Source of the DNA: Arthrobacter sp. YD4
GTDB taxonomy: Bacteria; Actinomycetota; Actinomycetes; Actinomycetales; Micrococcaceae
Assembly (NCBI RefSeq): GCF_030410515.1
Contig: NZ_JAUHHD010000002.1
Location: forward strand, 103,419 to 167,418
DNA length: 64,000 bases
Direction: 5' to 3'
Below are positions 9,243-17,739 of the stretch, one piece after another. Numbering within the stretch: the first letter of the stretch is position 1; the number at the start of each line of letters is the position of its first letter. The notes under the pieces are model-generated. The model ran no database searches and was not told where the DNA came from. It saw only the letters and a list, made by a program, of their open reading frames with translations. The translations under genes and the position numbers were made by a program.

Positions 9243-10837
9243 CCGGCTCCCCAGAGACCCTGGACATCACCGTGCTGGTAGGGCTGCTGGTGCTGGCCGG
9301 GGCGCTGGTCGCCCCACGCCTTCGCCTGCCGGTGCCGCTTGCGCTGCTCTTCCTCGGCGCGCTGGCCGGCTTCATTCCCCTGGTCCGGGACATCCACCTC
9401 CCGTCCGAAGCGGTGCTGGTGCTGTTCCTTCCTCCCCTCCTGTTCTGGGAAAGCCTCACTACATCACTGCGCGAAATCCGGCGTGACCTGCGCGGCATCC
9501 TCCTGCTCAGCACCCTTCTCGTCGTAGCCACAGCCTTCGGTATCGCCGGAATCGGCACGGCCTTCGGGATGTCGTTCGGCGCGGCGCTGATCCTGGGCGC
9601 TGCCCTCGCACCGACAGATGCCACCGCCGTCGCTGCCATGGCACGAACCCTGCCTCACCGGAACATGACCCTGCTCAGGGCCGAAAGCCTGATCAACGAC
9701 GGCACAGCCCTGGTCCTGTACACCCTGGCCGTAGGGATCACGATCGGCCAGGAGACATACTCGGAATGGACCATCACGGGACTGGTCGCCCTGGCCTACC
9801 TGGGCGGTGCAGCCATCGGGGCAGTTGCCGGATGGCTCAGCACGCAGCTGCTGCGCCGCCTCCCGGATTCCATCCTGAACAACGAGGCACTGGTGCTGGT
9901 ACCGTTCGTCGCCTTCCTGGGGGCTGAACTCATCCATGCCTCAGGCGTTATCGCCGTCGTCGTGGCAGGACTGATTCTCAGCCAGTCCGGCCCACGCGTC
10001 AGCACACCCCAATCCAGACAACAAACCTTCGGATTCTGGTCACTGACAACCTTCATCCTCAACGGGGCGCTCTTCGTGCTGATCGGTATCGAGGCCCAGT
10101 CCTCCCTCCGCGCCGTACCCGCGGAACAGATCATCCCGCTCCTGATCCTGACCGTCGTCGCATGGGCAGCGGTAGTAGTCATCCGCTTCGCATTCCAAAT
10201 GATCTCGGTATCACTGATCCGCACCCTGGACCGCCGGCCCTCTCAACGGCAGCGCCGAATGCCCCACCGGGCCCGCGTGGTCAGTGCTGTCGCAGGATTT
10301 CGCGGCGCCGTGTCCCTTGCCGTCGCCCTCGCCGTCCCCACCGCCCTGGCAACCGGGCAACCCTTCCCCGGAAGGGACCAAATCGTCTTCGTCGCAGCCG
10401 GCGTCGTGCTCCTCACACTTGTTATCCAAGGAATGCTGCTGCCAGCGGCCATCCGCTGGGCCAAGTTCGCCCCGGACACCACCGTCGACGACGAACTGGC
10501 CCTGGCCCAGGAAACCAGCACCAGGGAAGCACTCGCCAACGTGGCCGATGTCTCTGCCCGGCTGGGCGTCAGTGACCAGGTGCGTGACCAAATGATTGAC
10601 GAGTACCGGAAACACCTTGCCGTACTCGCTGCTGACCCAAGGGCCGACGATGAGCAGCAGCTGCTCGAGCGCGACCGCGAGTACGCCCGCCTGCGCCTGG
10701 CGCTACTGGATCACAAACGCGACGTCATGATCGAACTGCGTGACAACCACAGCATCAGCGACACAACGCTCCGCATAGTACAGGCCCGCCTCGACAGGGA
10801 AGCCCTGCGAATCACGCAACCTGAAATCCTCGAATAG
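9239..10837 (+). CDS. CPA1-family Na+/H+ antiporter
   Basis: 532 residues with about 12 hydrophobic helices. CPA1 signatures are seen: AALAPTDATAVAAMARTLPHR, LLRAESLINDGTALVLYTLA (the essential Asp region), and FRGAVSLAVALAVP. A hydrophilic cytosolic tail of about 130 residues follows (VDDELALAQETSTREAL to the end). It exchanges cytosolic monovalent cations for protons at the membrane. It is translationally coupled to the SDR upstream, linking ion/pH homeostasis to the same regulator. Confidence 0.92.
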   Translation: MTGSPETLDITVLVGLLVLAGALVAPRLRLPVPLALLFLGALAGFIPLVRDIHLPSEAVLVLFLPPLLFWESLTTSLREIRRDLRGILLLSTLLVVATAFGIAGIGTAFGMSFGAALILGAALAPTDATAVAAMARTLPHRNMTLLRAESLINDGTALVLYTLAVGITIGQETYSEWTITGLVALAYLGGAAIGAVAGWLSTQLLRRLPDSILNNEALVLVPFVAFLGAELIHASGVIAVVVAGLILSQSGPRVSTPQSRQQTFGFWSLTTFILNGALFVLIGIEAQSSLRAVPAEQIIPLLILTVVAWAAVVVIRFAFQMISVSLIRTLDRRPSQRQRRMPHRARVVSAVAGFRGAVSLAVALAVPTALATGQPFPGRDQIVFVAAGVVLLTLVIQGMLLPAAIRWAKFAPDTTVDDELALAQETSTREALANVADVSARLGVSDQVRDQMIDEYRKHLAVLAADPRADDEQQLLERDREYARLRLALLDHKRDVMIELRDNHSISDTTLRIVQARLDREALRITQPEILE

Positions 10838-10887
10838 ACGCTGATCAGGACCAAACCGGCTCGATTCGTCAGTGATGGCACACCAGA

Positions 10888-10938
10888 CCGTCTCCAAAGC
10901 CTAGGGTTTTGAGGCACATAGATTACGAGACCATGGAT
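10888..10938. repeat. ~51-bp dispersed direct repeat, copy 1
   Basis: The segment beginning CCGTCTC and containing AGGGTTTTGAGGCAC, then TTACGAGAC and TGGAT, recurs at 18412-18463 in the same orientation with roughly 80% identity by eye. It lies in non-coding DNA just outside the 95-bp repeat. It may be the end of an insertion sequence that has been lost; no transposase is next to it. Confidence 0.55.
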
Positions 10939-10990
10939 CCGGATGTGGCGCCCCGTTCAGGTGTCCGTCAGGGGGTGGTTACTCGCTCTA

Positions 10991-11084
10991 CGATCCGAGG
11001 AACGTTCCCGGCTAAGCCAAGGAGTTGCCCCTGGGGCAGAGACGGGCAGCAGGGAGGGGCCGATGGATGGCCCCTTCCTTTAGC
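10991..11084. repeat. ~95-bp direct repeat, left copy, containing a terminator hairpin
   Basis: Starts CGATCCGAGGAACGTTCCCG and ends TTTAGCG. It matches 17255-17348 with about 85% identity and the same orientation. The right copy includes the last codons of the GntR gene, so this left copy looks like the orphaned 3' end plus terminator of a former gntR-type gene. The two copies bracket the complete lactate locus. Confidence 0.75.
11052..11081 (+). terminator. Rho-independent terminator in left repeat
   Basis: GGGAGGGGCC (11052-11061) pairs with GGCCCCTTCC (11069-11078) around a 7-base loop, then TTT. It may end the antiporter transcript and, on the other strand, the small gene starting at 11382. 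Confidence 0.6.
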
Positions 11085-11094
11085 GTTCGACGGT

Positions 11095-11382
11095 TCAAGC
11101 GACCCCGTGGGCTCCCTCGGCGGCCGGTCTGCCGCGAAGCGCTCCCAATGTCATTCGGTAGGCGTGTTTGCCTTCGAGCTGCTTGGGTTCGACCCATATC
11201 TGGTACCCCTCGGCCGCTTCGATGATCTCCCGTCCCGTCAGCCCGTCGGCGGCAATCCACACCGCCGATGAGTCCGGCATGGCATCATCAACAACGCCTT
11301 GGCGGATGACGACCCCGTTTTTTCGGACTTCCACCACAGCGCCCAATAGCCCGCACCATTTGTCATGGCGGTAGTAGGTCAT
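11095..11382 (-). CDS. Hypothetical protein, 95 aa
   Basis: A small protein beginning MTYYRHDKWCGLLGAVVEVR and including GVVDDAMPDSSAVWIAADG, with mixed alpha/beta composition and no membrane segment or signal peptide. No family recognised. It lies 77 bp below the lutC stop on the same strand, so it could be the last gene of the lactate-utilisation transcript, and the hairpin of the left repeat follows it. Codon use matches its neighbours. A structural or binding role is possible but nothing specific can be claimed. Confidence 0.6.
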   Translation of the reverse strand: MTYYRHDKWCGLLGAVVEVRKNGVVIRQGVVDDAMPDSSAVWIAADGLTGREIIEAAEGYQIWVEPKQLEGKHAYRMTLGALRGRPAAEGAHGVA

Positions 11383-11459
11383 GAGACGCCTTTCTGAATA
11401 GCGGTGGTGAATCTTCGGAGAGGACCGTGTGGGGCGCGTCCGGGCTGCTTCCGGATGCC

Positions 11460-12092
11460 CTAGCGGGCAATGATGACGTCAAGTCTGCGGGGACCGTGGA
11501 CGCCTTCGACTCGCTCGAGCTCAATGTCGCTGGTGGCGCTGGGGCCGCTGATCATTGTTATAGGGCGGGTCCCGTCGAGCCTCCGGAGAGCTTCGGGCAG
11601 GATCCCGACAATGTCGCCGGCCCTGACAACACAGATGTGATGGTCGGGAACAAGGCTGATGGCGCGGCGACCCTGGTTGGGGCTGCCGTCCAAGATGATG
11701 GTCCCGGTTTCGGCAACTGATACAGCGCTGCCGGTGATGACGGTGTCGATGTTGTCCAGCTCGGAGATCCCAAGCGGAGCATCGATGGAGTCCATTCGAC
11801 GCCGGTGGTCGTCCTTACCCTCGGCCGTGGTGAGCCAGTCGGGGTCCAGCCCCGATGGCAAAACATAGCTGCTTGCGCCTGCAAGCAGCTCGTTGATCCG
11901 CGTGGAGACGTCTTGGTGGTCAACGACGGAGACCTGCGCCTTGTAGTCGACGAGCCGGTCTATTAGCAACCGGATCAATTCTGCTTCGTCGAGCTCCGAT
12001 TCCGCCATGTATGCGCGGGGGACGGTCGGCACTTCGGGGCGGTCACTGAGCGCGCCGTGAATCCGTTCCAGGATCTCTGTGCGTGCGCTCAT
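11460..12092 (-). CDS. lutC: Lactate utilization protein C (LUD domain)
   Basis: 210 residues from ATG 12092. It has an N-terminal helical part (MSARTEILERIHGALSDRP), then the LUD domain with YVLPSGLDPDWL, ITGSAVSVAETGTIILDG and HICVVRAGDIV, as in LutC/YkgG. In Bacillus subtilis LutABC oxidises L-lactate to pyruvate through iron-sulfur clusters. The gene overlaps the lutB stop by ATGA on the minus strand, preserving the order lutA-lutB-lutC. Confidence 0.93.
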   Translation of the reverse strand: MSARTEILERIHGALSDRPEVPTVPRAYMAESELDEAELIRLLIDRLVDYKAQVSVVDHQDVSTRINELLAGASSYVLPSGLDPDWLTTAEGKDDHRRRMDSIDAPLGISELDNIDTVITGSAVSVAETGTIILDGSPNQGRRAISLVPDHHICVVRAGDIVGILPEALRRLDGTRPITMISGPSATSDIELERVEGVHGPRRLDVIIAR

Positions 12093-13609
12093 GGCTGTTC
12101 TTCCTTCTTGAGGGGCGTTCCGACGCCGGCATCCGGGGTGTGGTGTTCTTTGTTCCACCAGGCGCGGAACGACTGCGTGGGTGGTGCGGGAATATCGCGG
12201 CTCTGTGTCCAGCCGGCGGCGATGCCGGGCAGCTTGGTGATTTTCTTGTTCGGCCCTGCGGCGAGACGGCTGAGCGGTAGGCCTTTTTCGATGAGTCCGA
12301 GCCGTTTGCCGGAGGACAGCGCCCAGGAGGCGGCTTTCATGCCGACGTCCATCTGGTTGGGTACTTTTTTTGTGCCGCGTTTGCTGTCCACGTCCACGCT
12401 GCGCAGATGGACCAGGATGTCGGGGATGTTGATCTTCACCGGGCAGGCGTCGTAGCAGGCGCCGCACAGGGATGAAGCGTAGGGAAGTGAATCGTTTTCC
12501 TCGGCCTGGATACCGGTCATGAGGGGAGAGAGGATCGCTCCGATCGGGCCCGGGTAGGTGGAACCGTAGGCGTGGCCGCCGGTTCGTTCGTAGACGGGGC
12601 AGACGTTCATGCAGGCGCTGCAGCGGATGCAGTGCAACGCGGAACGGCCCATCTCGTCGGCCAGGGCGGCGCTGCGGCCGTTGTCCAGAAGGACCAGGTG
12701 GACGTTCTGCGGTCCGTCCCCTTCGGTGACGCCGGTCCATAGCGAGGTGTAGGGGTTCATCCGCTCACCGGTGGAGGACCGTGGCAGCAGCTGCATGAAG
12801 ACTTCAAGGTCCTGCCAGGTGGGCAGGAGCTTCTCGATCCCCATGACGGTGATGAGGGTTTCGGGCAGCGTCAAGCACATGCGTCCGTTCCCCTCGGATT
12901 CGACGACGGCCAGGGTGCCGGAGTCCGCGAGGGCAAAGTTCGCACCCGATACAGCTACCTTGGCGGTGAGGAATTTGCGGCGCAGGTGGGTCCGGGCGGC
13001 GGCGGCGAGCTTTGACGGTTCGTTGGTCAGGTCAGGGTCAACGTTCTCCATTTCGCGCAGGAAGATATCCCGGACCTGGGTGCGGTTCTTGTGAATCGCG
13101 GGGACCAGGATGTGGCTGGGTTTGTCATGGTCCAGCTGGACGATCAGCTCCGCCAAGTCGGTTTCAAAGGCCGCAATGCCCTGCTCTTCCAGGTACTCGT
13201 TGAGCCCGATTTCCTGTGTAGCCATCGACTTGACCTTGACGACCTCCGTCTCGCCGGTGTCCCGGATCAGGCCGGCGACGATTCGGTTGGCTTCCCCTGC
13301 GTCGCGTGCCCAATGGATCACTCCCCCACGGGCCGTGAAGTTCTGCTCGAACTGCTCCAGCAGCTCCGGCAGCCGGGCCATGACCGATTCCTTGATGGCG
13401 GACCCTGCGTCGCGCAGCTGCTCCCAGTCCGGCAGCTCGGAGACCACCTGGGTCCTTTTGTCCCGGATGGTGCGGGTGGCATGGCCGAGGTTGGACCTGA
13501 GCTGGGCATTACCCAGCTCCCGGTGCGCGGATTTCGGGAAGGACTCGGACGCGTGCAGATTTCCGGAGCCGTAAACCGGAAGGGCCGGCATCCCAAGGAA
13601 GGTGCTCAT
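12089..13609 (-). CDS. lutB: Lactate utilization iron-sulfur protein LutB
   Basis: 506 residues from ATG 13609 (MSTFLGMPALPVYGSGNLHA); an open frame continues upstream over lutA but is not coding there. It has an N-terminal LUD domain (VSGANFALADSGTLAVVESEG) and a central ferredoxin-type part with two cysteine clusters, CIRCSACMNVCPVY and CGACYDACPV, for 4Fe-4S centres. A short C-terminal extension follows. Cytosolic subunit of the LutABC lactate oxidase complex. Overlaps lutA and lutC by four bases on either side. Confidence 0.95.
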   Translation of the reverse strand: MSTFLGMPALPVYGSGNLHASESFPKSAHRELGNAQLRSNLGHATRTIRDKRTQVVSELPDWEQLRDAGSAIKESVMARLPELLEQFEQNFTARGGVIHWARDAGEANRIVAGLIRDTGETEVVKVKSMATQEIGLNEYLEEQGIAAFETDLAELIVQLDHDKPSHILVPAIHKNRTQVRDIFLREMENVDPDLTNEPSKLAAAARTHLRRKFLTAKVAVSGANFALADSGTLAVVESEGNGRMCLTLPETLITVMGIEKLLPTWQDLEVFMQLLPRSSTGERMNPYTSLWTGVTEGDGPQNVHLVLLDNGRSAALADEMGRSALHCIRCSACMNVCPVYERTGGHAYGSTYPGPIGAILSPLMTGIQAEENDSLPYASSLCGACYDACPVKINIPDILVHLRSVDVDSKRGTKKVPNQMDVGMKAASWALSSGKRLGLIEKGLPLSRLAAGPNKKITKLPGIAAGWTQSRDIPAPPTQSFRAWWNKEHHTPDAGVGTPLKKEEQP

Positions 13610-14409
13610 CGTGCGGCCTTTCCGGTGGAAACGAGAACCTCGCCGGTGACCGACGCGGGTTCGTCCATGGTGCTTGCAAGGATTTCGGCCAGGTGCAGAG
13701 TGGTGATGCTGCTGCCCTGGCGGGAGAGGCCGCCGCCGATGTGCATGAGACAGGAGGCATCCCCGCCCGTGCACAGGCTCGCGCCCGTGGTTTTGATAGT
13801 GGCGGTCTTGTCCTCGAGCATGGCCGAGGAGACGTCGGCGTTCTTCATCGAGAAGGTACCGCCGAACCCGCAGCACTGGTCCGCTTCGGGCAGGTCCACC
13901 ATGTCGATTCCCTGGACCGTGGCCAGCAGCCGGGCTTGCCGGTCGCCCAAGCGGAGCAGACGCATCCCGTGACAACTCGGGTGGTAGGTCACCCGGTGCG
14001 GGAAGAAGGAACCCAACTGGGCTCCTGCGTCAGTGACTCCGAGAACGTCCACCAGCAGTTCGGAGAGCTCATAAATCCTCGCCCCGACCGCGGCAGCGCG
14101 GGCTTCCAGGTCCGCGTCCCCGCAGGAGCGGGCCACCATCGGGTGCTGATGTTTAACCGAGGCCACGCAGGAACCTGACGGCGCGACCGCGACGTCGTAA
14201 TCCTCAATGTCGAAAGCGCGCACGTGGTTGGCGACCACGGGCAGGGCCTCCTTGAGGTACCCGCTGTTGACGTGCATCTGCCCGCAACAGGCCTGACCGG
14301 AAGGGAACACGACCTCGTGGCCCAACCGCTCCAGGATTTTCACAGTGGCCCGCGCCGTGGCGGGGTACATCGCGTCCACGATGCACGTAGCGAACAAAGC
14401 GATTCGCAT
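13606..14409 (-). CDS. lutA: Lactate utilization protein A (CCG-domain iron-sulfur protein)
   Basis: 267 residues with two cysteine-rich CCG domains: SGQACCGQMHVNSG in the first half and ADQCCGFGGTFSMKN in the second, plus VTYHPSCHGMRLLRLG. These match LutA/GlcF-type subunits that pass electrons from lactate. First gene of the minus-strand lutABC operon. Its start is 187 bp from the divergent lactate permease, with GntR-type operators between them. Lengths and order match Bacillus lutABC. Confidence 0.95.
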   Translation of the reverse strand: MRIALFATCIVDAMYPATARATVKILERLGHEVVFPSGQACCGQMHVNSGYLKEALPVVANHVRAFDIEDYDVAVAPSGSCVASVKHQHPMVARSCGDADLEARAAAVGARIYELSELLVDVLGVTDAGAQLGSFFPHRVTYHPSCHGMRLLRLGDRQARLLATVQGIDMVDLPEADQCCGFGGTFSMKNADVSSAMLEDKTATIKTTGASLCTGGDASCLMHIGGGLSRQGSSITTLHLAEILASTMDEPASVTGEVLVSTGKAAR

Positions 14410-14433
14410 AGCAGCCTTTCGGGGTCAAAACTT

Positions 14434-14448
14434 TGTGGTCTGACCACA
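14434..14448. promoter_or_regulatory. GntR/LldR-type operator 1 (lut side)
   Basis: TGTGGTCTGACCACA is a perfect 15-bp palindrome centred 32 bases upstream of the lutA start. Its core TGGTCNGACCA fits operators of FadR-branch lactate regulators such as LldR. Probably bound by the GntR protein encoded at 16437. Confidence 0.75.
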
Positions 14449-14535
14449 GTTGACCATATGACACCGGTCACTGGCAACTATCGCTTCTGAGTGAAGGAGA
14501 TCACATCGCCGGGAAAAATGTGCGTTACACTCTGA

Positions 14536-14563
14536 TGGTCCGACCACAGAGGTCTGACCACAA
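14536..14563. promoter_or_regulatory. Pair of GntR/LldR-type operators 2 and 3 (permease side)
   Basis: TGGTCCGACCA (14536-14546) and AGGTCTGACCACA (around 14550-14562) are adjacent copies of the same half-site arrangement, about 14 bp centre to centre. They lie 35-60 bases upstream of the permease start, where a repressor would block initiation. Confidence 0.72.
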
Positions 14564-14596
14564 CTTTCCCTGTCACCCTCACCGTGGAGGAACTCC

Positions 14597-16366
14597 GTGG
14601 AACACTTCACCCCCAGCACCGATCCGGTGCTCAACAGTGTCGCCTGGTCAGCTGCCGTTGCCCTGCTGCCGCTGATCACCTTTTTTGTCCTGCTCGCGGT
14701 GGTCAAAACCCGAGCCCACGTAGCCGGTGCATTCGCTCTCCTGGCTGCGCTTTTGGTCGGCATCATCGCTTTCCAAATGCCCGCCGGCCTCGCACTGCTC
14801 TCTGCGACCCAAGGCGGGGTCTTTGGCGCGTTCCCGGTCCTATGGATCGTCGTGATGGCGGTCTGGCTCTATCAGGTCACAGTTCTCAGCGGACGTTTTG
14901 AAGACCTCCGCCGGGTCTTTGATGTGATCGGAAAAGGCGATGTTCGCCTTCAGGCGGTCCTGATCGCGTTCTGCTTCGGTGGCCTGCTTGAAGCCCTGGC
15001 CGGTTTCGGCGCCCCCGTCGCAATCACCGCGACCATGTTGCTGGCGCTCGGTCTGCCGCCGCTGCGTGCCGCCGCGGCCGTGCTCGTCGCCAATACCGCC
15101 CCGGTCGCGTTCGGCGCCATGGCCATCCCCATCACCACCGCGGCGGGACTTACGGGTCTGCACGCCACCGACATCGCCTCGGTCGTCGGTCGTCAGGCTC
15201 CCCTCCTGGCTACCATCGTGCCCCTGATCCTCCTGTTCATCCTGGATGGGCGGAAGGGCCTCAAGGACTGCTGGCCGGCAGCACTGGTCATCGGTTTCTC
15301 CTTCGCCATCGCACAGCACCTCTGCTCGAACTACTTTTCCTACGAACTCACCGATATCGTCGCCTCCCTGGCCGGTCTTGGCGCAGCGGTGCTCTTCTTC
15401 CGCGTTTGGACGCCCAAGGGCAGCTCCGCCGCCCGGGAACGACTGGGAGTCGCCGCTGAAGAGGCCACAAAGGAAGTCATTACTTCCGGACGCGGCTCAC
15501 ACCGGGCAACCACCACCCGCCCCGCCCGCACGTCAGCACCGGCGGCAGTATCCATTTCAGACGCCGCTTCTGACCGGCTGACTCCCACCCGGACATGGCT
15601 TGCCTTGTTCCCTTACTTCCTGGTCATCGTTGTCTTCGGTATCGCAAAGCTTTGGAAAGTCGGCGTGGACATTCCCGCCTTCCTTGCCTCCACTGACATC
15701 AAAATTCCCTGGCCGATCCTGCACGATGCCCTGGTTGACGCTTCGGGAAAACCCGTGTCCTCCACCGTCTACTCTTTCCAGTGGCTCTCGACCCCGGGCA
15801 CGCTGCTGCTGATTACCGGACTGATCGTCGCGGTCGTCTACTCGAAGTACGACGACGGCGGCCGCTACCGGGTCACTGTCATGGGCGCGGTCAAAGAGAT
15901 CGGGCGCACCATCGTCCGCATGCGCTGGGCGGGCCTGACGATCATCACCGTCCTGGCCCTGGCCTACGTGATGAACTTTTCCGGTCAGACAGTATCCATC
16001 GGCACCTGGCTGGCTGGCACCGGCACATTCTTTGCCTTCCTCTCACCGGTCCTGGGCTGGATTGGGACCGCCGTGACCGGCTCCGATACGTCCGCTAACG
16101 CATTGTTCGCCAAACTGCAGCAGACCGCCGGCATGAAAGCTGGCATCGACCCGAACCTGCTCGTAGCCGGAAACACTTCCGGCGGCGTCGTAGGAAAGCT
16201 GATCAGCCCTCAAAACCTGGCCATCGCCGCGTCCGCGGTCAACCTCGAAGGTAAGGAATCACTGATCCTGCGTAAAGTGGTTGGCTGGAGCGTTGCGTTG
16301 CTGTTGGTGCTTTGCACCCTCTCCTACCTCCAGTCCACTCCCGTCCTGAGCTGGATGTTGCCCTAG
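14597..16366 (+). CDS. lctP: L-lactate permease (LctP family)
   Basis: 589 residues with 12-14 hydrophobic segments. Family blocks include FGGLLEALAGFGAPVAITA, VANTAPVAFGAMAIPITTAAG, and near the end SDTSANALFAKLQQTA and LISPQNLAIAASAVNLEGKE. It imports lactate (or glycolate) with protons. A hydrophilic loop of about 60 residues (after VWTPKG, rich in Arg, Thr and Ala) lies mid-protein. A GGAGG ribosome site precedes the start. It is divergent from lutABC, so uptake and oxidation share operators. Confidence 0.93.
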   Translation: MEHFTPSTDPVLNSVAWSAAVALLPLITFFVLLAVVKTRAHVAGAFALLAALLVGIIAFQMPAGLALLSATQGGVFGAFPVLWIVVMAVWLYQVTVLSGRFEDLRRVFDVIGKGDVRLQAVLIAFCFGGLLEALAGFGAPVAITATMLLALGLPPLRAAAAVLVANTAPVAFGAMAIPITTAAGLTGLHATDIASVVGRQAPLLATIVPLILLFILDGRKGLKDCWPAALVIGFSFAIAQHLCSNYFSYELTDIVASLAGLGAAVLFFRVWTPKGSSAARERLGVAAEEATKEVITSGRGSHRATTTRPARTSAPAAVSISDAASDRLTPTRTWLALFPYFLVIVVFGIAKLWKVGVDIPAFLASTDIKIPWPILHDALVDASGKPVSSTVYSFQWLSTPGTLLLITGLIVAVVYSKYDDGGRYRVTVMGAVKEIGRTIVRMRWAGLTIITVLALAYVMNFSGQTVSIGTWLAGTGTFFAFLSPVLGWIGTAVTGSDTSANALFAKLQQTAGMKAGIDPNLLVAGNTSGGVVGKLISPQNLAIAASAVNLEGKESLILRKVVGWSVALLLVLCTLSYLQSTPVLSWMLP

Positions 16367-16436
16367 CACCCGGCCCGCTAAGCAGGGCGTGTGCGGGCTG
16401 CCTGCCCGCACACGCCCAAGCCGCAAGGAACCGCCC

Positions 16437-17279
16437 GTGACAACCGCCTCCGCAGAGCATGCTCCACCCCGCCGCCGCACCCACGAGACGCTCCTGCAGG
16501 ACATAGAAGCGGACCTCCGCTCGGGCAAAATAAAGATCGGTGACCGGCTCCCGGGCGAACGCACACTCGCCGAAACCTACGGAATCTCCCGAGCCTCGGT
16601 CCGCGAGGCCATCCGGGTTCTCGACGCCATGGGAATACTGCGCAGCTCCGTCGGGTCCGGCCCTACATCGGGAGCCATCGTTGTCTCCGACCCCGCCGCG
16701 GGACTGTCCTCAGCACTACGACTTCACGTAGCCAGCAACCGGCTCCCAGTAGCCGATATCGTCCAAACCCGCATCCTGCTTGAAACCTGGACCGCCCGGG
16801 CCGGTGCCCTCCGCCCTGAAAACGACGAGCTCATCAAACAGGCCGGCCAGCTACTGCACGCCATGGACGACCCAGCCATCAACCGGGCAGCCTTCCACCA
16901 GCTCGATGCCCGGTTCCACGTAGCCCTGAGCTCCCTCGCAGGCAACACGGTGGTCGGAACCATGATGGAATCCCTCAGCGGCGCGATCGTCAATTACGTC
17001 AAAGATGCCATGGACGCCATGGAAGCCTGGCCCGATGTCATCTCCATCCTGCGTACCCAACACCACGATATTTTCGACGCCGTTCAATCGCGCAACGGAG
17101 AACTCGCAGCACGCCTCCTGACAGAACACATCGAGTGGTTCCACCAAAAGGCAAACGAAGCAACCTTTAGCGAAGACACGCAGCGCACCAGCAAGGTCGA
17201 ACACATCATCAAAAACCAGGACGGCGAGATCTCGGAGAAGAACAGCTACGGCAACGATCCGAGGAACGTTCCCGGCTAA
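16437..17279 (+). CDS. GntR-family (FadR branch) regulator of lactate genes
   Basis: 280 residues from GTG 16437, preceded by AAGGA. The N-terminal winged helix includes GDRLPGERTLAETYGISRASVREAIRVLDAMGILR. The C-terminal FCD ligand domain carries FHQLDARFHVALSSLAGN and a terminal QHHDIFDAVQSRNGELAARLLTEHI with metal-ligand histidines. It lies 70 bp below the permease, probably in the same transcript, and likely represses lutABC and lctP in the absence of lactate. Its last eight residues (NDPRNVPG) lie inside the 95-bp repeat, so the true ancestral C-terminus may have been altered. Confidence 0.9.
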   Translation: MTTASAEHAPPRRRTHETLLQDIEADLRSGKIKIGDRLPGERTLAETYGISRASVREAIRVLDAMGILRSSVGSGPTSGAIVVSDPAAGLSSALRLHVASNRLPVADIVQTRILLETWTARAGALRPENDELIKQAGQLLHAMDDPAINRAAFHQLDARFHVALSSLAGNTVVGTMMESLSGAIVNYVKDAMDAMEAWPDVISILRTQHHDIFDAVQSRNGELAARLLTEHIEWFHQKANEATFSEDTQRTSKVEHIIKNQDGEISEKNSYGNDPRNVPG

Positions 17280-17348
17280 GCCAAGGAGTTGCCCGAGGGC
17301 AGCGACGGACAGGAGGGAGGAGCCAATGAATGGCCCCTCCCTTTAGCG
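17255..17348. repeat. ~95-bp direct repeat, right copy
   Basis: Begins CGATCCGAGGAACGTTCCCG inside the end of the GntR gene and ends TTTAGCG. It is the partner of 10991-11084. Most differences lie in the hairpin and are partly compensated. Confidence 0.75.
17315..17344 (+). terminator. Rho-independent terminator after the GntR gene
   Basis: GGGAGGAGCC (17315-17324) pairs with GGCCCCTCCC (17332-17341) around a 7-base loop, followed by TTT. It ends the lctP-gntR transcript. Confidence 0.7.
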
Positions 17349-17409
17349 CTGGAAGCCGGACCGCACATAGCAGATAGGGTCCGAGGTTTGGTAGGGCGGT
17401 CAGTGCTGT

Positions 17410-17739
17410 TTAGTCGTTGGCTTGCCGCTGAGGGAAGGCAATCTCCTGCAGGGCGGCAAGATGGCCTTGCCACACCTGTTCTCCTACTTTGGTCAGCTTC
17501 AGCCAGGTCCGGGGCCGCTTGCCGATGTAGCCTTTTCGGATTCTGACGTAGCCAGCCGATTCAAGTGCCGTCGCTTGTTTGCTTAGGACGGAGTCCGAGA
17601 CCTGCAGGTGGTTGCGAACGGTGGCAAAGTCAACCTCCTCGGTCTGGGCGAGGGCTGCTGTGAGGGAAAACCGCACGGGATGCCCCAGGACGTCGTTGAG
17701 CTGATGTCGCGGGTGGTCTGAAGTAGCTGGCGTACTCAT
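17410..17739 (-). CDS. Winged-helix transcriptional regulator, 109 aa
   Basis: Start ATG 17739 is chosen for its overlap with the upstream gene. The pattern HPVRFSLTAALAQTEEVDFA, then VRNHLQVSDSVLSKQATALESAGYV, and RTWLKLTKVG is that of the small winged-helix proteins (ArsR/MarR-like 'transcriptional regulator' with domain similar to HTH_27/45) common in actinobacteria. These typically repress a membrane protein co-transcribed with them, which is what the upstream neighbour is. Tandem TACTTTCCAAA boxes upstream of the operon are the likely operator. Confidence 0.85.
   Translation of the reverse strand: MSTPATSDHPRHQLNDVLGHPVRFSLTAALAQTEEVDFATVRNHLQVSDSVLSKQATALESAGYVRIRKGYIGKRPRTWLKLTKVGEQVWQGHLAALQEIAFPQRQAND

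Noticed and set aside
12089..13975. 628-codon version of lutB with a 122-residue N-terminal extension
   Set aside because: The extension is antisense-like and overlaps lutA; the ATG at 13609 gives normal LutB length and an ATGA overlap.
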